Source of the DNA: Lachnospiraceae bacterium
GTDB taxonomy: Bacteria > Bacillota > Clostridia > Lachnospirales > Lachnospiraceae
Direction of reading: 5' to 3'
NCBI GenBank assembly: GCA_004557975.1
Contig: SFEV01000002.1
Location: 1 to 64,000 of the forward strand
Length of the DNA stretch: 64,000 bases
Shown here: positions 26,343 to 34,422 of the stretch, in pieces
Position numbering within the stretch: the stretch's first letter is position 1
Layout: each line of letters starts with the position of its first letter
Program-made: the position numbers and the translations under genes
Notes under the pieces: generated by a model
Database searches by the model: none
What the model was told of the DNA's origin: nothing
What the model saw: only the letters and a program-made list of their open reading frames with translations

Positions 26343-26365
26343 CAATGAATAATCTGAAGTTTCAC
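26342..26365 (-). CDS. Micro-ORF 3, 7 residues (MKLQIIH)
   Basis: The start is GTG with AGGAGG seven bases upstream (26373-26378). The TGA stop abuts the base of the terminator stem, so a terminating ribosome would cover its 5' arm. Translation is not proven. Confidence 0.4.
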   Translation of the reverse strand: MKLQIIH

Positions 26366-26401
26366 TATATAACCTCCTGTTCTTTTGAATTTAACGATCC
26401 G

Positions 26402-26422
26402 CTATGGGTCTCTGCCTTTCAT
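26402..26422 (-). CDS. Micro-ORF 2, 6 residues (MKGRDP)
   Basis: ATG start with AAGGAGGAG eight bases upstream (26431-26436 for AGGAGG). It ends in TAG. Translation is not proven. Confidence 0.4.
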   Translation of the reverse strand: MKGRDP

Positions 26423-26481
26423 TGGAATCTCCTCCTTCAGCTCTTCTGTGAAATCTGTTTCAGAGATAAGTGATTGTCAGT

Positions 26482-26493
26482 TTAACATCCCAT
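26482..26493 (-). CDS. Micro-ORF 1, 3 residues (MGC)
   Basis: ATG GGA TGT TAA with AGGAGG (26502-26507) eight bases upstream. A second ATG in another frame inside it would give MLN. Translation is not proven. Confidence 0.35.
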   Translation of the reverse strand: MGC

Positions 26494-26539
26494 TGGACTG
26501 TCCTCCTAAGATTTCGTCTTCTTGTTTCTTGTTGTCTAT

Positions 26540-26568
26540 ATTGTAATATATGTTTCTGGTTTTGTCAA
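26540..26568 (-). promoter_or_regulatory. Consensus sigma-A promoter of the micro-ORF transcript
   Basis: TTGACA (26563-26568), exactly 17 bases, TACAAT (26540-26545) on the minus strand, with an A/T-rich upstream region. It is one of the two best promoters in the window. Confidence 0.88.
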
Positions 26569-26630
26569 TACTTTTTCTATTTATTTTTTAATTATTTTTA
26601 AATTGTCTAATAATATCTGACAAATCAAAT

Positions 26631-26680
26631 TTTTGCCTGACATACCGCATAAATATTGCTTTGCAGCATGCCAGGCAAAA
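26631..26680 (-). terminator. Hairpin after the CYTH gene
   Basis: TTTTGCCTG (26631-26639) pairs with CAGGCAAAA (26672-26680). It separates the GH42/CYTH operon from the micro-ORF transcript. The trailing minus-strand sequence is ATTTGATTTG, so termination may be incomplete. Confidence 0.5.
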
Positions 26681-26710
26681 CCAAATGCTTTCATGCCTTT
26701 GCACGCATGG

Positions 26711-27220
26711 TTATATACAGATGTCCTGCATCCGTGTCCGCTCCCAGTAAGCTCCCATGCTCGATCCAGGTTTTCCGGTACATTCGTCCTTCAGGTAGTC
26801 CTCCAGTCCCGCACAGGATGGATTCCAGCTTCTCGCCTCATCTTCTGTTCTGTACTCGATCTCCGCATACCAGAATGCGGTCGCCATCCCTTCATCCACA
26901 CAGTTCACTTCCAGATGATTTCCATCCGGCAGCAGGTACGTACGGCGCACCTTTCTGATCAGAGGCATGGCGATCAGAGCTTCCAGCTTCCCAAACAGCT
27001 CGTCATCAATCTCCGTCTCTATCTCCTGACGGCTCAGCCCGTCGGTTCCCGGCGCACCTTTAAAACAGAGAATCAGCTTCGTCTCTCCTCCCTCCAGCGC
27101 TTCCCTTCGTATGCGCACGGTGGGTCTTACGCTGATATATCCCTGATCCATCCGGTATGTTTCCAGAAGCGGCAAGCCCTCCGGCCATCCGTTTACCATC
27201 CATTTGCGCTCAATTTCCAT
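26711..27220 (-). CDS. CYTH-domain protein
   Basis: This 169-residue protein has the N-terminal EIERKW motif that defines the CYTH superfamily (adenylate cyclase / thiamine triphosphatase / inorganic triphosphatase). Further charged residues line the predicted tunnel: SVRPTVRIRRE, KLILCFKG and HLEVNCVDEG. Members bind triphosphates with metal ions; here hydrolysis of tripolyphosphate or a nucleoside triphosphate is the general expectation. AGGGAG precedes the ATG, which lies 20 bases after the GH42 stop, so the two are co-transcribed. Confidence 0.88.
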   Translation of the reverse strand: MEIERKWMVNGWPEGLPLLETYRMDQGYISVRPTVRIRREALEGGETKLILCFKGAPGTDGLSRQEIETEIDDELFGKLEALIAMPLIRKVRRTYLLPDGNHLEVNCVDEGMATAFWYAEIEYRTEDEARSWNPSCAGLEDYLKDECTGKPGSSMGAYWERTRMQDICI

Positions 27221-27240
27221 ACGTCAGAACTCCCTTCCGT

Positions 27241-29253
27241 CTACCGGTTCACCTGAATGATCTTCACATCAAATTTTTCCATCTGTGATCCTGCCTTCAC
27301 CGTCTCTCCGGTCAGCACATCCGTATATCCCACAAACTCAGAAGGTATCTCCTGCGCGTTGTCACGGAAGTTCATGACGAAGTAATAGCTGCAGCCCTCT
27401 GCCTTTCTGCATGTCACTTCCAGTCCGGTACTGCTGCTGATGACCGGGGTCACGCCTGCATCTGATACTGCCAGGTCAAGGATGCGTGCGATGCCGTCCT
27501 CCTCCATGCAGGTACCGATATAGTACGTGCTCCCGCTGCCATACTGATTCTTTGTCACAGCAGGTGTACCTGCATAGAAGTCCTTTCCATAGGAGGCGAT
27601 CACTTCTGCCGTCTCCGGATGCATGATGTCGCATACAATACTGCATGTGTTTCTGCTGCCATCTGCAAATACGACCTCGTTGGACTGTTCCGGTGCCAGT
27701 GCATCAATCTCCTCCGCCCAGATACCAGTCATGTCCTTCAGCGGTCCCGGATATCCGCCCAGGTATACATTGTCGGATTCTCCCACAATTCCGCTCATAT
27801 ACGTAGTCACCAGTACGCCTCCGTTTTTCACAAACGCTTCCAGCGCCTCTTTCATTCCATCTTTGACCATGTACAGCACCGGGGCGGCAATCACCTTATA
27901 TTTGCTGAAATCACCATCGAAGGGGATCATATCCACCGCGATATTCTTATCGTAGAAATATTTATAATATCTGTGAATCTGATCCACATAGGTGAGATCT
28001 ACGGTCGGTCCGCTCGTGTACTCCAGAGCCCAGTAGTTATCCCAGTCGAAGATAATTCCCACCTCAGCCTCATTAGCTGAGCCGGGCGTAAGAGCACTGA
28101 GACGCTCCAGTTCCTCTCCAAGCTGCTTCACTTCCCTGAATACGCGGGTATTCTCCGTTCCGACATGGGCGATCACCGCGCCGTGGAATTTCTCGCATCC
28201 TCCCACGCTGCGGCGAAGCTGGAAGAACTGTATCGTGTCGGCTCCGTGTGCAATGGTCTGATAGCTCTGGGCACGCATCTGTCCTGGACGCTTCAGAGAA
28301 TTGTAAGCCTGCCAGTTCTGCTGGCTCGGCGTCTGCTCCATCAGCATAAACGGTTCACCCTTCAGTCCGCGCATCAGGTCATGGCTCATGGCAATGTAGC
28401 TCCACGGGGTGTTGAAGCTGGGATAATTGTCCCAGGAAACAATGTCCATCTCCTTCGCCCACTTGAAATAATCCAGGCCTTTGTACGTACCCATCAGGTT
28501 GGTGGTAATGACAGCATCTTTGTCGTAGCGGCGGATAATATCGCGCTCCATCTTAAAGTTTTCCAGGATACTGTCGGAAATGAATCTGCGGTAATCCACA
28601 GACAGGCCGGCAAATGCTGTATTGACGCCGTCCTCCATGCCGTCACCCAGGGCATTGGGAAGCACAATCTCATCCCACTCATATACAGTATGTCCCCAGA
28701 ATTCCAGATTCCATGCCTTATTCAGAGCTTCGATCGTACCGTATTTTTTCTTCAGCCACACGCGGAATGCCTTTTCACAGTTTTCACAGTAACACTCTCC
28801 GCCGTACTCATTGTTGATATGCCAGCAGGTCACATGGGAATTTCCACCGTAGCGCTGCGCCAGCTTCTCCACCAGCACGGAAGCGTACTTCTGATAGACC
28901 GGAGAATTGGGGCATGCATTGTGGCGCTGTCCGAATTTGTGATGCCTTCCCTGATAATCGGTTCTGGCCACCTCCGGATACTTTCTGAACATCCACGCCG
29001 GAAGTGCGGCAGTGGAGGTCGCCATCACAATATCGTACCCTTCCGCACTGAGCATCTCCACAACTTCATCCAGCTCATCAAAATAAAATTCCTCCTCCGA
29101 CGGCTGAAGCTTCGCCCAGGAAAATACGTTTATGGTTGCACTGTTGATCCGCGCATCGCGGAAGATCCTCATATCCTCCTTCCAGATCTCCTTTCCCCAC
29201 TGGTTCGGATTGTAATCTCCGCCGTACAGAATTCTCTTGAATTTTCCGCTCAT
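27241..29253 (-). CDS. GH42 beta-galactosidase
   Basis: This 670-residue GH42 enzyme hydrolyses terminal beta-galactosides. The acid/base is Glu149 in HINNEYGGE, the nucleophile Glu306 is in FMLMEQTPSQ, and the zinc-site cysteines are Cys114, 154, 156 and 159. A trimerisation domain and a small beta domain follow the barrel. There is no signal peptide. Its ATG overlaps the stop codon of the HAD gene (ATGA at 29250-29253), which points to coupled translation. No LacS or LacY transporter is nearby. Confidence 0.93.
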   Translation of the reverse strand: MSGKFKRILYGGDYNPNQWGKEIWKEDMRIFRDARINSATINVFSWAKLQPSEEEFYFDELDEVVEMLSAEGYDIVMATSTAALPAWMFRKYPEVARTDYQGRHHKFGQRHNACPNSPVYQKYASVLVEKLAQRYGGNSHVTCWHINNEYGGECYCENCEKAFRVWLKKKYGTIEALNKAWNLEFWGHTVYEWDEIVLPNALGDGMEDGVNTAFAGLSVDYRRFISDSILENFKMERDIIRRYDKDAVITTNLMGTYKGLDYFKWAKEMDIVSWDNYPSFNTPWSYIAMSHDLMRGLKGEPFMLMEQTPSQQNWQAYNSLKRPGQMRAQSYQTIAHGADTIQFFQLRRSVGGCEKFHGAVIAHVGTENTRVFREVKQLGEELERLSALTPGSANEAEVGIIFDWDNYWALEYTSGPTVDLTYVDQIHRYYKYFYDKNIAVDMIPFDGDFSKYKVIAAPVLYMVKDGMKEALEAFVKNGGVLVTTYMSGIVGESDNVYLGGYPGPLKDMTGIWAEEIDALAPEQSNEVVFADGSRNTCSIVCDIMHPETAEVIASYGKDFYAGTPAVTKNQYGSGSTYYIGTCMEEDGIARILDLAVSDAGVTPVISSSTGLEVTCRKAEGCSYYFVMNFRDNAQEIPSEFVGYTDVLTGETVKAGSQMEKFDVKIIQVNR

Positions 29254-29960
29254 TCTTCTGTTCCTCCTTTTACTTTATTCGTAATAAGCTCCCATACCTC
29301 GTGCAGATCGAAGATTTCCCGGTCAATCCGCACACCTTTATCATTTTTCCTGTGTTCCGGGTTATACCACCAGCACAGAATCCCGGCATTGTTTCCTCCC
29401 TGCATGTCGCTGGTAAGAGAATCTCCGATAATTGCAACATCCTCCGGTCTGTATGTCCCGATCGTCTTCCAGACCGCATCAAAAAATACGGGGGACGGCT
29501 TGTCCGCACCGATGGATTCAGAAATAAACACTCCATCCAGCAGCTCATCCAGCCCGGACAGCCTAAGCTTCCGTTCCTGAGCCACAGATGTGCCGTTGGT
29601 TACGGCATATTGCTTTACGCATCCCTTCAGCCTTTTCACCACCTCATAACCGTCATCGTGGAAAAATGCCTTATCACCCAGTCTCACCTGGTATTCTGCG
29701 TTAAATTCACGGATCTTATCAAACGGAATCTTCTCCTTCGCGAAAAATTCCTCAAATCTCCCGTGCAGTACCTGCTCCCGCGTCAGTTCTCTCCGCTCGA
29801 GACGCTCCCAGTACGTGCGGTTAATCGCAGAATACCGTCCAAGCATTTCATCGCTGCACTCACCGATTCCGAAAATGGAAAAACATTTCCGGATTGCGTA
29901 CTTCTCCGCCATGCCGAAATTTAAAAGAGTTCCGTCTATATCCCATAAAAGTACTTTCAT
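29250..29960 (-). CDS. HAD-superfamily hydrolase (YjjG-type phosphatase)
   Basis: This 236-residue HAD phosphatase has motif I LLWDIDGTLLNF at residues 3-14, motif II AVTNGTS, the motif III Lys near AGADKPSP-like GADKPSPVFFD, and motif IV VAIIGDSLTSDMQGG. It is similar to YjjG-type nucleotidases that remove phosphate from dUMP or other nucleotides. The ATG at 29960 has GGAGG nearby; the longer frame reading into rsmI is rejected. It lies 23 bases after rsmI and overlaps the GH42 start by four bases. Confidence 0.9.
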   Translation of the reverse strand: MKVLLWDIDGTLLNFGMAEKYAIRKCFSIFGIGECSDEMLGRYSAINRTYWERLERRELTREQVLHGRFEEFFAKEKIPFDKIREFNAEYQVRLGDKAFFHDDGYEVVKRLKGCVKQYAVTNGTSVAQERKLRLSGLDELLDGVFISESIGADKPSPVFFDAVWKTIGTYRPEDVAIIGDSLTSDMQGGNNAGILCWWYNPEHRKNDKGVRIDREIFDLHEVWELITNKVKGGTEE

Positions 29961-29983
29961 TTTACCCTCCAATCTGCCTGCTC

Positions 29984-30832
29984 TCACTCCTGTTCCAGAA
30001 GCTGTGCATATACGTCCCGTTTTGATATCCCTCTGTCCTTTGCAGCCTGCTTCATGGCATCCTTGCGGCTCATGCCCTGCTGCTCGTACATATCCACGTG
30101 CTCCTGCACTGTCATTTCTTCCCACTGCTTCTGCTCCTGACGGCGCATTTCCTCACGGCTGCGCCCCTCCATGACGATCACACACTCTCCTCTCGGTTCA
30201 TTTGCCCCGTAGTAGGAGACCGCCCCGGAAAGCGTAGTCTGAAACGCTGTCTCATGCTTTTTTGTCAGCTCCCTGCAGACGGTCACACGGCGGTCGCCAA
30301 GCGTCTCCAGAAGCTCTGTCAGTGTGCGCAGCAGTCTGTGGGGCGCTTCATAGAGAATCGTGGTACGTGTCTCCGTCTGCAGCTCCTCCAGAATCTGCTG
30401 CCGTTCCTTTTTTTCGGAGGGCAGAAATGCCTCAAAGCAGAAGCGTCTCGTCGCAAGTCCCGACAGCGTCAGCGCTGTCACGCAGGCACAGGCTCCCGGA
30501 AGGGATGTCACCTCCACCCCCGCTTCGTAACACAGCCGTACCAGTTCTTCTCCCGGGTCCGAAATGCCGGGCGTTCCTGCATCTGTGATCAGCGCAATGT
30601 TCTGCCCCTCCAGCATCTTTCCGATCAGCACATGAGCCTTCTCTATTTTATTGTATTCGTGATAGCTCGTCATCGGCGTATGAATCTCAAAATGATTCAG
30701 AAGCCTGATACTGTTGCGTGTATCCTCGGCGGCAATCAGATCAACCTCCTTAAGCGTGCGGATTACACGCATCGTAATATCTTCCAGATTGCCGATCGGC
30801 GTTGCACACAGATACAGTTTTCCCTTTTCCAT
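29984..30832 (-). CDS. rsmI: 16S rRNA (cytidine-1402-2'-O)-methyltransferase
   Basis: This 282-residue SAM-dependent enzyme methylates the ribose of C1402 in the ribosomal decoding site. It begins GKLYLCATPIGNLEDIT, and contains the family motifs AAEDTRN, ITDAGTPGISDPGEELV and SLPGACACVTAL. The C-terminus has the usual helical tail. GGAGG precedes the ATG at 30832. In B. subtilis the orthologue yabC follows yaaT/yabB in the same way. Confidence 0.95.
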   Translation of the reverse strand: MEKGKLYLCATPIGNLEDITMRVIRTLKEVDLIAAEDTRNSIRLLNHFEIHTPMTSYHEYNKIEKAHVLIGKMLEGQNIALITDAGTPGISDPGEELVRLCYEAGVEVTSLPGACACVTALTLSGLATRRFCFEAFLPSEKKERQQILEELQTETRTTILYEAPHRLLRTLTELLETLGDRRVTVCRELTKKHETAFQTTLSGAVSYYGANEPRGECVIVMEGRSREEMRRQEQKQWEEMTVQEHVDMYEQQGMSRKDAMKQAAKDRGISKRDVYAQLLEQE

Positions 30833-30966
30833 AATTTCCTCCCTGTTATACGGACACCCGGATTTCCTGCTCACCACTTAAGAGGCGGGAGTCTCCACGC
30901 CTGAAATAAATGCGGGCAGTTCTTCCATGCACAAAAGATGCAGTCGTCCCGCAGTATGCAGTCGTA

Positions 30967-31785
30967 TCAGTACCCGTACAGCTCCGTAATATCTCTCGTA
31001 TAAACTCCCGGCCTCTCATATACAATCAGAGGTTTCTCCACCGTCATGCGCGGTTTTCCGCCCCGCACAGCTTCAATCAACACCATATTGGGTTCCCTGT
31101 CCACGTACGGGTAGACAAGCTGCATCCGTTTCGGCTCCAGTTTATACTGCAGCAGCGTGCCGATGATCTCCGCCAGCCGGAATGGTCGGTGTACCATATA
31201 AAAATGTCCGCCCGGACAGACCAGCTTCGCCGCAGCGCGCACCACGTCATCCAGTGTGCACAGGATCTCATGGCGTGCGGCCGCTTTTTCAATATCAGGA
31301 TTCACGAGCCCGTGCTTCCCGATCATATAGGGCGGATTCGATGTAACTGTGTCAAAAGAAGCCGGAGCAAACAGCTCCCCGGCTTCTTTGATATCTCCCT
31401 GAATAATATCTATTTTATTTTCCAGACTGTTCAGCATCACACTTCTTCGCGCCATATCGGAGCTCACAGAAGAAATCTCCAGACCGGTGAAATGGTCGCC
31501 CTTCGTCTTCGCCGCCATCAGAATCGGTATGATGCCTGTCCCCGTGCCGAGATCCAGCGCGCGGCCGCCCTCCTTAACCGACGCAAACCCGGACAGCAGG
31601 ACAGCATCCATGCCAAAGCAGAACAGTTTCTCATTCTGAATAATCCGATAGCCGTTGCGGTGGAGGTCATCGAGACGTTCACCTTCCCTGAGACCGGCTG
31701 CCCCGGAAGTGTTTTTTTCTTTTTTTTCTCTGAGATCAGCCATTCTGATCTGATCTCTCTCTTTTTCTCCTCTGAGGTCAGTCAT
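30967..31785 (-). CDS. tRNA1(Val) (adenine-37-N6)-methyltransferase family protein (YabB/TrmN6)
   Basis: This methyltransferase of about 272 residues has ERLDDLHRNGYRIIQNEKLFCFGMDAVLLSGF, the SAM loop LDLGTGTGIIPIL and the catalytic NPPY motif (TVTSNPPYMIG). It matches B. subtilis YabB and E. coli YfiC. The start is uncertain: ATGs at 31815, 31785 and 31743 are in frame. I chose 31785 because it overlaps the yaaT stop (GATGACTGA). The first 30 residues carry an imperfect repeat (MTDLRG, MADLRE) not expected in the family. Confidence 0.9.
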   Translation of the reverse strand: MTDLRGEKERDQIRMADLREKKEKNTSGAAGLREGERLDDLHRNGYRIIQNEKLFCFGMDAVLLSGFASVKEGGRALDLGTGTGIIPILMAAKTKGDHFTGLEISSVSSDMARRSVMLNSLENKIDIIQGDIKEAGELFAPASFDTVTSNPPYMIGKHGLVNPDIEKAAARHEILCTLDDVVRAAAKLVCPGGHFYMVHRPFRLAEIIGTLLQYKLEPKRMQLVYPYVDREPNMVLIEAVRGGKPRMTVEKPLIVYERPGVYTRDITELYGY

Positions 31786-32701
31786 CCAGCTTTGATTTCC
31801 CTTCTTTTTTCTCAAGTGCCTCCAGCTCTTTGAGCTCCTTATCGACCTGGCTGCCCTTTTCGCCCTTATTGCCCTTGTCCTTGCGGCGGCGCGGCTTGAA
31901 TTTCAGATCCTTTGCGTCATACTCCTGAAGCTCCTTTTCGTCCTCAACATCCACGAGAACCCTGACCTTCTGGCGCAGGACATTCACGCTCTGTACCTCG
32001 CCCTTCAACCCGTCTGATGTCGTCACCATATCTCCCGGACTCGGCAGACGGCTGTTCAGATATTCGTATGTGTCCTCCTCATTTTTCAGGCAGCACATCA
32101 GTCTGCCGCAGACACCGGAAATCTTCGTCGGGTTCAGGGACAGATTCTGCTCCTTTGCCATCTTGATCGATACGGGAGCAAACTCTGAGAGGAAAGAATT
32201 ACAGCAGAGCACACGGCCGCAGATTCCGATACCGCCGAGGATCTTCGTCTCATCGCGGACACCGATCTGGCGCAGCTCGATTCTCATCTTGAATACGGCT
32301 GCCAGATCCTTGACCAGCTCACGGAAATCAATTCTCCCGTCTGCCGTAAAATAAAACAGGACTTTATTGTTGTCAAATGTATATTCTGCATCAATCAGCT
32401 TCATTTCAAGCCCGTGCCTGCGGATCTTTTCCTGGCAGATACGCATGGCATCCTTTTCCTTTGCGCGGTTTTTCTGGGCGCGCACATTGTCCTCCGCCGT
32501 CGCTACGCGGATCACTGCCTTCAGCGGCTGGACAAGCTTATCCTCCTCCATGGTCCGCACTCCGCCGACAACTGTACCGTATTCCACGCCCCGCGCCGTT
32601 TCCACAATCACGTGATCTCCCGGCTTGATTTTATAATTTTTCGGGTCGAAGTAGTACACCTTACCCGCATTTCTGAATCTGACTCCTACAATCTTAACCA
32701 T
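31778..32701 (-). CDS. yaaT: YaaT / PSP1-domain protein (RicT)
   Basis: This 307-residue PSP1-domain protein begins VKIVGVRFRNAGKVYYFDP and has the cysteine-rich segment GGIGICGRVLCCNSFL plus CGRLMCCLKNEE. In B. subtilis YaaT is part of the Ric complex affecting sporulation phosphorelay, competence and RNA processing by RNase Y, with iron-sulfur clusters on such cysteines. The last 50 residues are Lys/Glu-rich. The start at 32701 has AAGGAG seven bases upstream. The gene overlaps the 3' end of holB. Confidence 0.94.
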   Translation of the reverse strand: MVKIVGVRFRNAGKVYYFDPKNYKIKPGDHVIVETARGVEYGTVVGGVRTMEEDKLVQPLKAVIRVATAEDNVRAQKNRAKEKDAMRICQEKIRRHGLEMKLIDAEYTFDNNKVLFYFTADGRIDFRELVKDLAAVFKMRIELRQIGVRDETKILGGIGICGRVLCCNSFLSEFAPVSIKMAKEQNLSLNPTKISGVCGRLMCCLKNEEDTYEYLNSRLPSPGDMVTTSDGLKGEVQSVNVLRQKVRVLVDVEDEKELQEYDAKDLKFKPRRRKDKGNKGEKGSQVDKELKELEALEKKEGKSKLDD

Positions 32702-33692
32702 GTATATTCTCCTTAATGACAAGGAACAGAAGCTCCATTGTCAGATCAAAATTAACATTTGCCTTGAGACGCGTCTTCGCATTCTCAATTGCTTTCATAA
32801 CTTCCTCCACGCCCTCATAGGAACACAGCTTCACCGTCTCTCTGATCGTCCGCAGGTCATCCCTGAAAACAATACCGTCGATATCCTTTGTGGCTTTGTA
32901 ATATACCATATCGCGGTACCAGAGTGCCAGAATGTCGAGATAATCCTGGATAGAAATTTTATAATCCTGAATCCCTTTTACAAACTCGATAATTTCACTG
33001 ATCTCCATTCTGCCCGCATTGCGGATCAGCTGCATGGCAGAGGACTTGATCATGCTGAAATCCTCCGAGGAAGCGAGACGGATCGCCTTGCCCACATTTC
33101 CCTGGGCAAAGGCCACACAGATGTCTGCCTGGTAATCTGGGATCTGTACCTGCTCCATCAGATAATTCTTCACCTGCTCATCCGGAACCGGCTTCAGATT
33201 CATGATCACGCATCTGGAGCGAATGGTATCGAGAAATACCTGCTCATTGGCAGCAAGGAGAATGATCACCGCATATTCCGGAGGCTCCTCTATCGTCTTC
33301 AGAATTGCATTCTGCGCCTGGACAGTCATTTTTTCCGCGTCAGGAATAATATAAATCTTATAATTGCCGTTGTACGGGCGGATCTGAATATCGCCTGTCA
33401 GCTGCTCTCTGATATCCTCCACACCGATGCTGGTCGGCTTGTCGTGTCCCACATATATAATATCCGGATGATTGCCGCCCATGGCCTGCCTGCAGGAATG
33501 GCACTTTCTGCAGGGACGCTCACCGTCCGCGGTACACTGAAGCGTCAATGCAAAGGCATCCGCCAGAGTCTTTTTCCCTGTACCCTTTTCTCCGCTGAAA
33601 ATATAAGCATGACTGACCTTACCTGTACTGATTGCCTGCTCAAGGTGGGCAATCTCCTTTTTATGTCCGATCATATCTCTGAACCCTGCCAT
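32694..33692 (-). CDS. holB: DNA polymerase III delta-prime subunit
   Basis: This 332-residue clamp-loader subunit has the P-loop SGEKGTGKKT at 33-42, a zinc-binding cysteine group (CTADGERPCRKCHSCRQAM) at about 51-71, and the TIEEPPEYAVIILLA segment typical of HolB/DnaX. It helps load the sliding clamp. GGAGG precedes the ATG. Its place between the guanylate-kinase-like gene and yaaT follows the B. subtilis tmk-yaaQ-yaaR-holB-yaaT order with yaaQ and yaaR missing. Confidence 0.95.
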   Translation of the reverse strand: MAGFRDMIGHKKEIAHLEQAISTGKVSHAYIFSGEKGTGKKTLADAFALTLQCTADGERPCRKCHSCRQAMGGNHPDIIYVGHDKPTSIGVEDIREQLTGDIQIRPYNGNYKIYIIPDAEKMTVQAQNAILKTIEEPPEYAVIILLAANEQVFLDTIRSRCVIMNLKPVPDEQVKNYLMEQVQIPDYQADICVAFAQGNVGKAIRLASSEDFSMIKSSAMQLIRNAGRMEISEIIEFVKGIQDYKISIQDYLDILALWYRDMVYYKATKDIDGIVFRDDLRTIRETVKLCSYEGVEEVMKAIENAKTRLKANVNFDLTMELLFLVIKENIHG

Positions 33693-33791
33693 GACGTCCT
33701 CCTCCTTCGCTGTGTCTGTCCACAGTACATTTTAGTATAGCACAATTTGGAAGCTGTGTGAAGCACCGGAACAAAACAGATTTTGCCAGGG

Positions 33792-34379
33792 TTACTGGCT
33801 TCTGATGTACCGCTCCACCTCATCCATGCAGATTTCCCGGTCGTCATTATTCAAAAATCTCCGTTTAATCCCCGCATGCTCAATATTTTCCTCTGAAAAA
33901 TCCGCCTGGTCCGCAAGAAACCTTCTGCAGACCTCATCATAATTCGGTACTTCCTGCTTCTTTTCCCTCTTTATGGCGCGCTCCAGCCGTATGCCGTCCT
34001 CCACCTCGATATAAATCGGCACCACACGATCGCTGCCGTAGTACTGCCTGATCTTTTCGTATGACTCCAGCGTCCCCAGAGCAAGATAACTGCAGTGCTC
34101 CATATCCACATCATCTCCGTCCGCCGTAAAATAATACCACGGTCCGAAGACTGTCTGGTAGACACGCAGTTCAATGACCTTGCCCGCTTCCTGCATGCGG
34201 TGAAGCTGGTCCTCCGTCACAAAATAGTACTGTACGCCGTTTACTTCCTTTGCCCTGGCGGGCCGCGTCGTGTACATAATAAACGGTTTCAGATTCAGCT
34301 CTTCCCTCCTGAGCATTTCCTCATAAATCGTGTCCTTGCCGGATGAGCTCTTGCCCATAATATAAAATAACTTTCCCAT
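33792..34379 (-). CDS. Guanylate kinase-like protein
   Basis: This 195-residue P-loop protein has GKSSSGKDT at 9-17, then FIMYTTRPARAKEVNGVQYYFV, the guanylate kinase TTRxxRxxEVxGxxYxFV region. It probably phosphorylates a nucleoside monophosphate. Two differences from typical Gmk stand out: Asp before Thr in the P-loop (SGKDT rather than SGKGT/S) and the C-terminal half, which is divergent. It occupies the slot held by tmk, or by yaaQ/yaaR, next to holB in related Firmicutes. A separate true gmk elsewhere in the genome is likely. Confidence 0.85.
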   Translation of the reverse strand: MGKLFYIMGKSSSGKDTIYEEMLRREELNLKPFIMYTTRPARAKEVNGVQYYFVTEDQLHRMQEAGKVIELRVYQTVFGPWYYFTADGDDVDMEHCSYLALGTLESYEKIRQYYGSDRVVPIYIEVEDGIRLERAIKREKKQEVPNYDEVCRRFLADQADFSEENIEHAGIKRRFLNNDDREICMDEVERYIRSQ

Positions 34380-34422
34380 TTGTACTCTCCCTGTTCAACT
34401 GTGCGAATCTGCTCCAGATGTG

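Larger units (their letters stand above)
26296..26533 (-). ncRNA. Stand-alone short transcript with three RBS-preceded micro-ORFs
   Basis: A consensus promoter (26540-26568) and a strong terminator (26296-26342) define a transcript of about 240 bases. Inside are three AGGAGG sites (26502-26507, 26431-26436, 26373-26378), each seven or eight bases before a start codon of a tiny frame (MGC, MKGRDP, MKLQIIH). The first two ribosome sites share the frame AGGAGG-A...CC-A-ATG. The sequence AAGAGCT (26439-26445 on the plus strand as AGCTCTT) could pair with the 3' arm of the terminator. I do not recognise an RNA family; 6S, SRP, tmRNA and T-box patterns were not found. A regulatory RNA, peptide messenger or ribosome/sRNA decoy are all possible. 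Confidence 0.7.

Noticed and set aside
26296..26533. 6S RNA, SRP RNA or T-box leader for the short transcript
   Set aside because: The two ends are not complementary as in 6S RNA, the GGAA-loop helix of SRP RNA is absent, and no T-box sequence is seen.
30967..31833. Frameshift or pseudogene in the TrmN6-like gene because of repeated start segments
   Set aside because: The repeats keep the frame, and SAM and NPPY motifs are intact.
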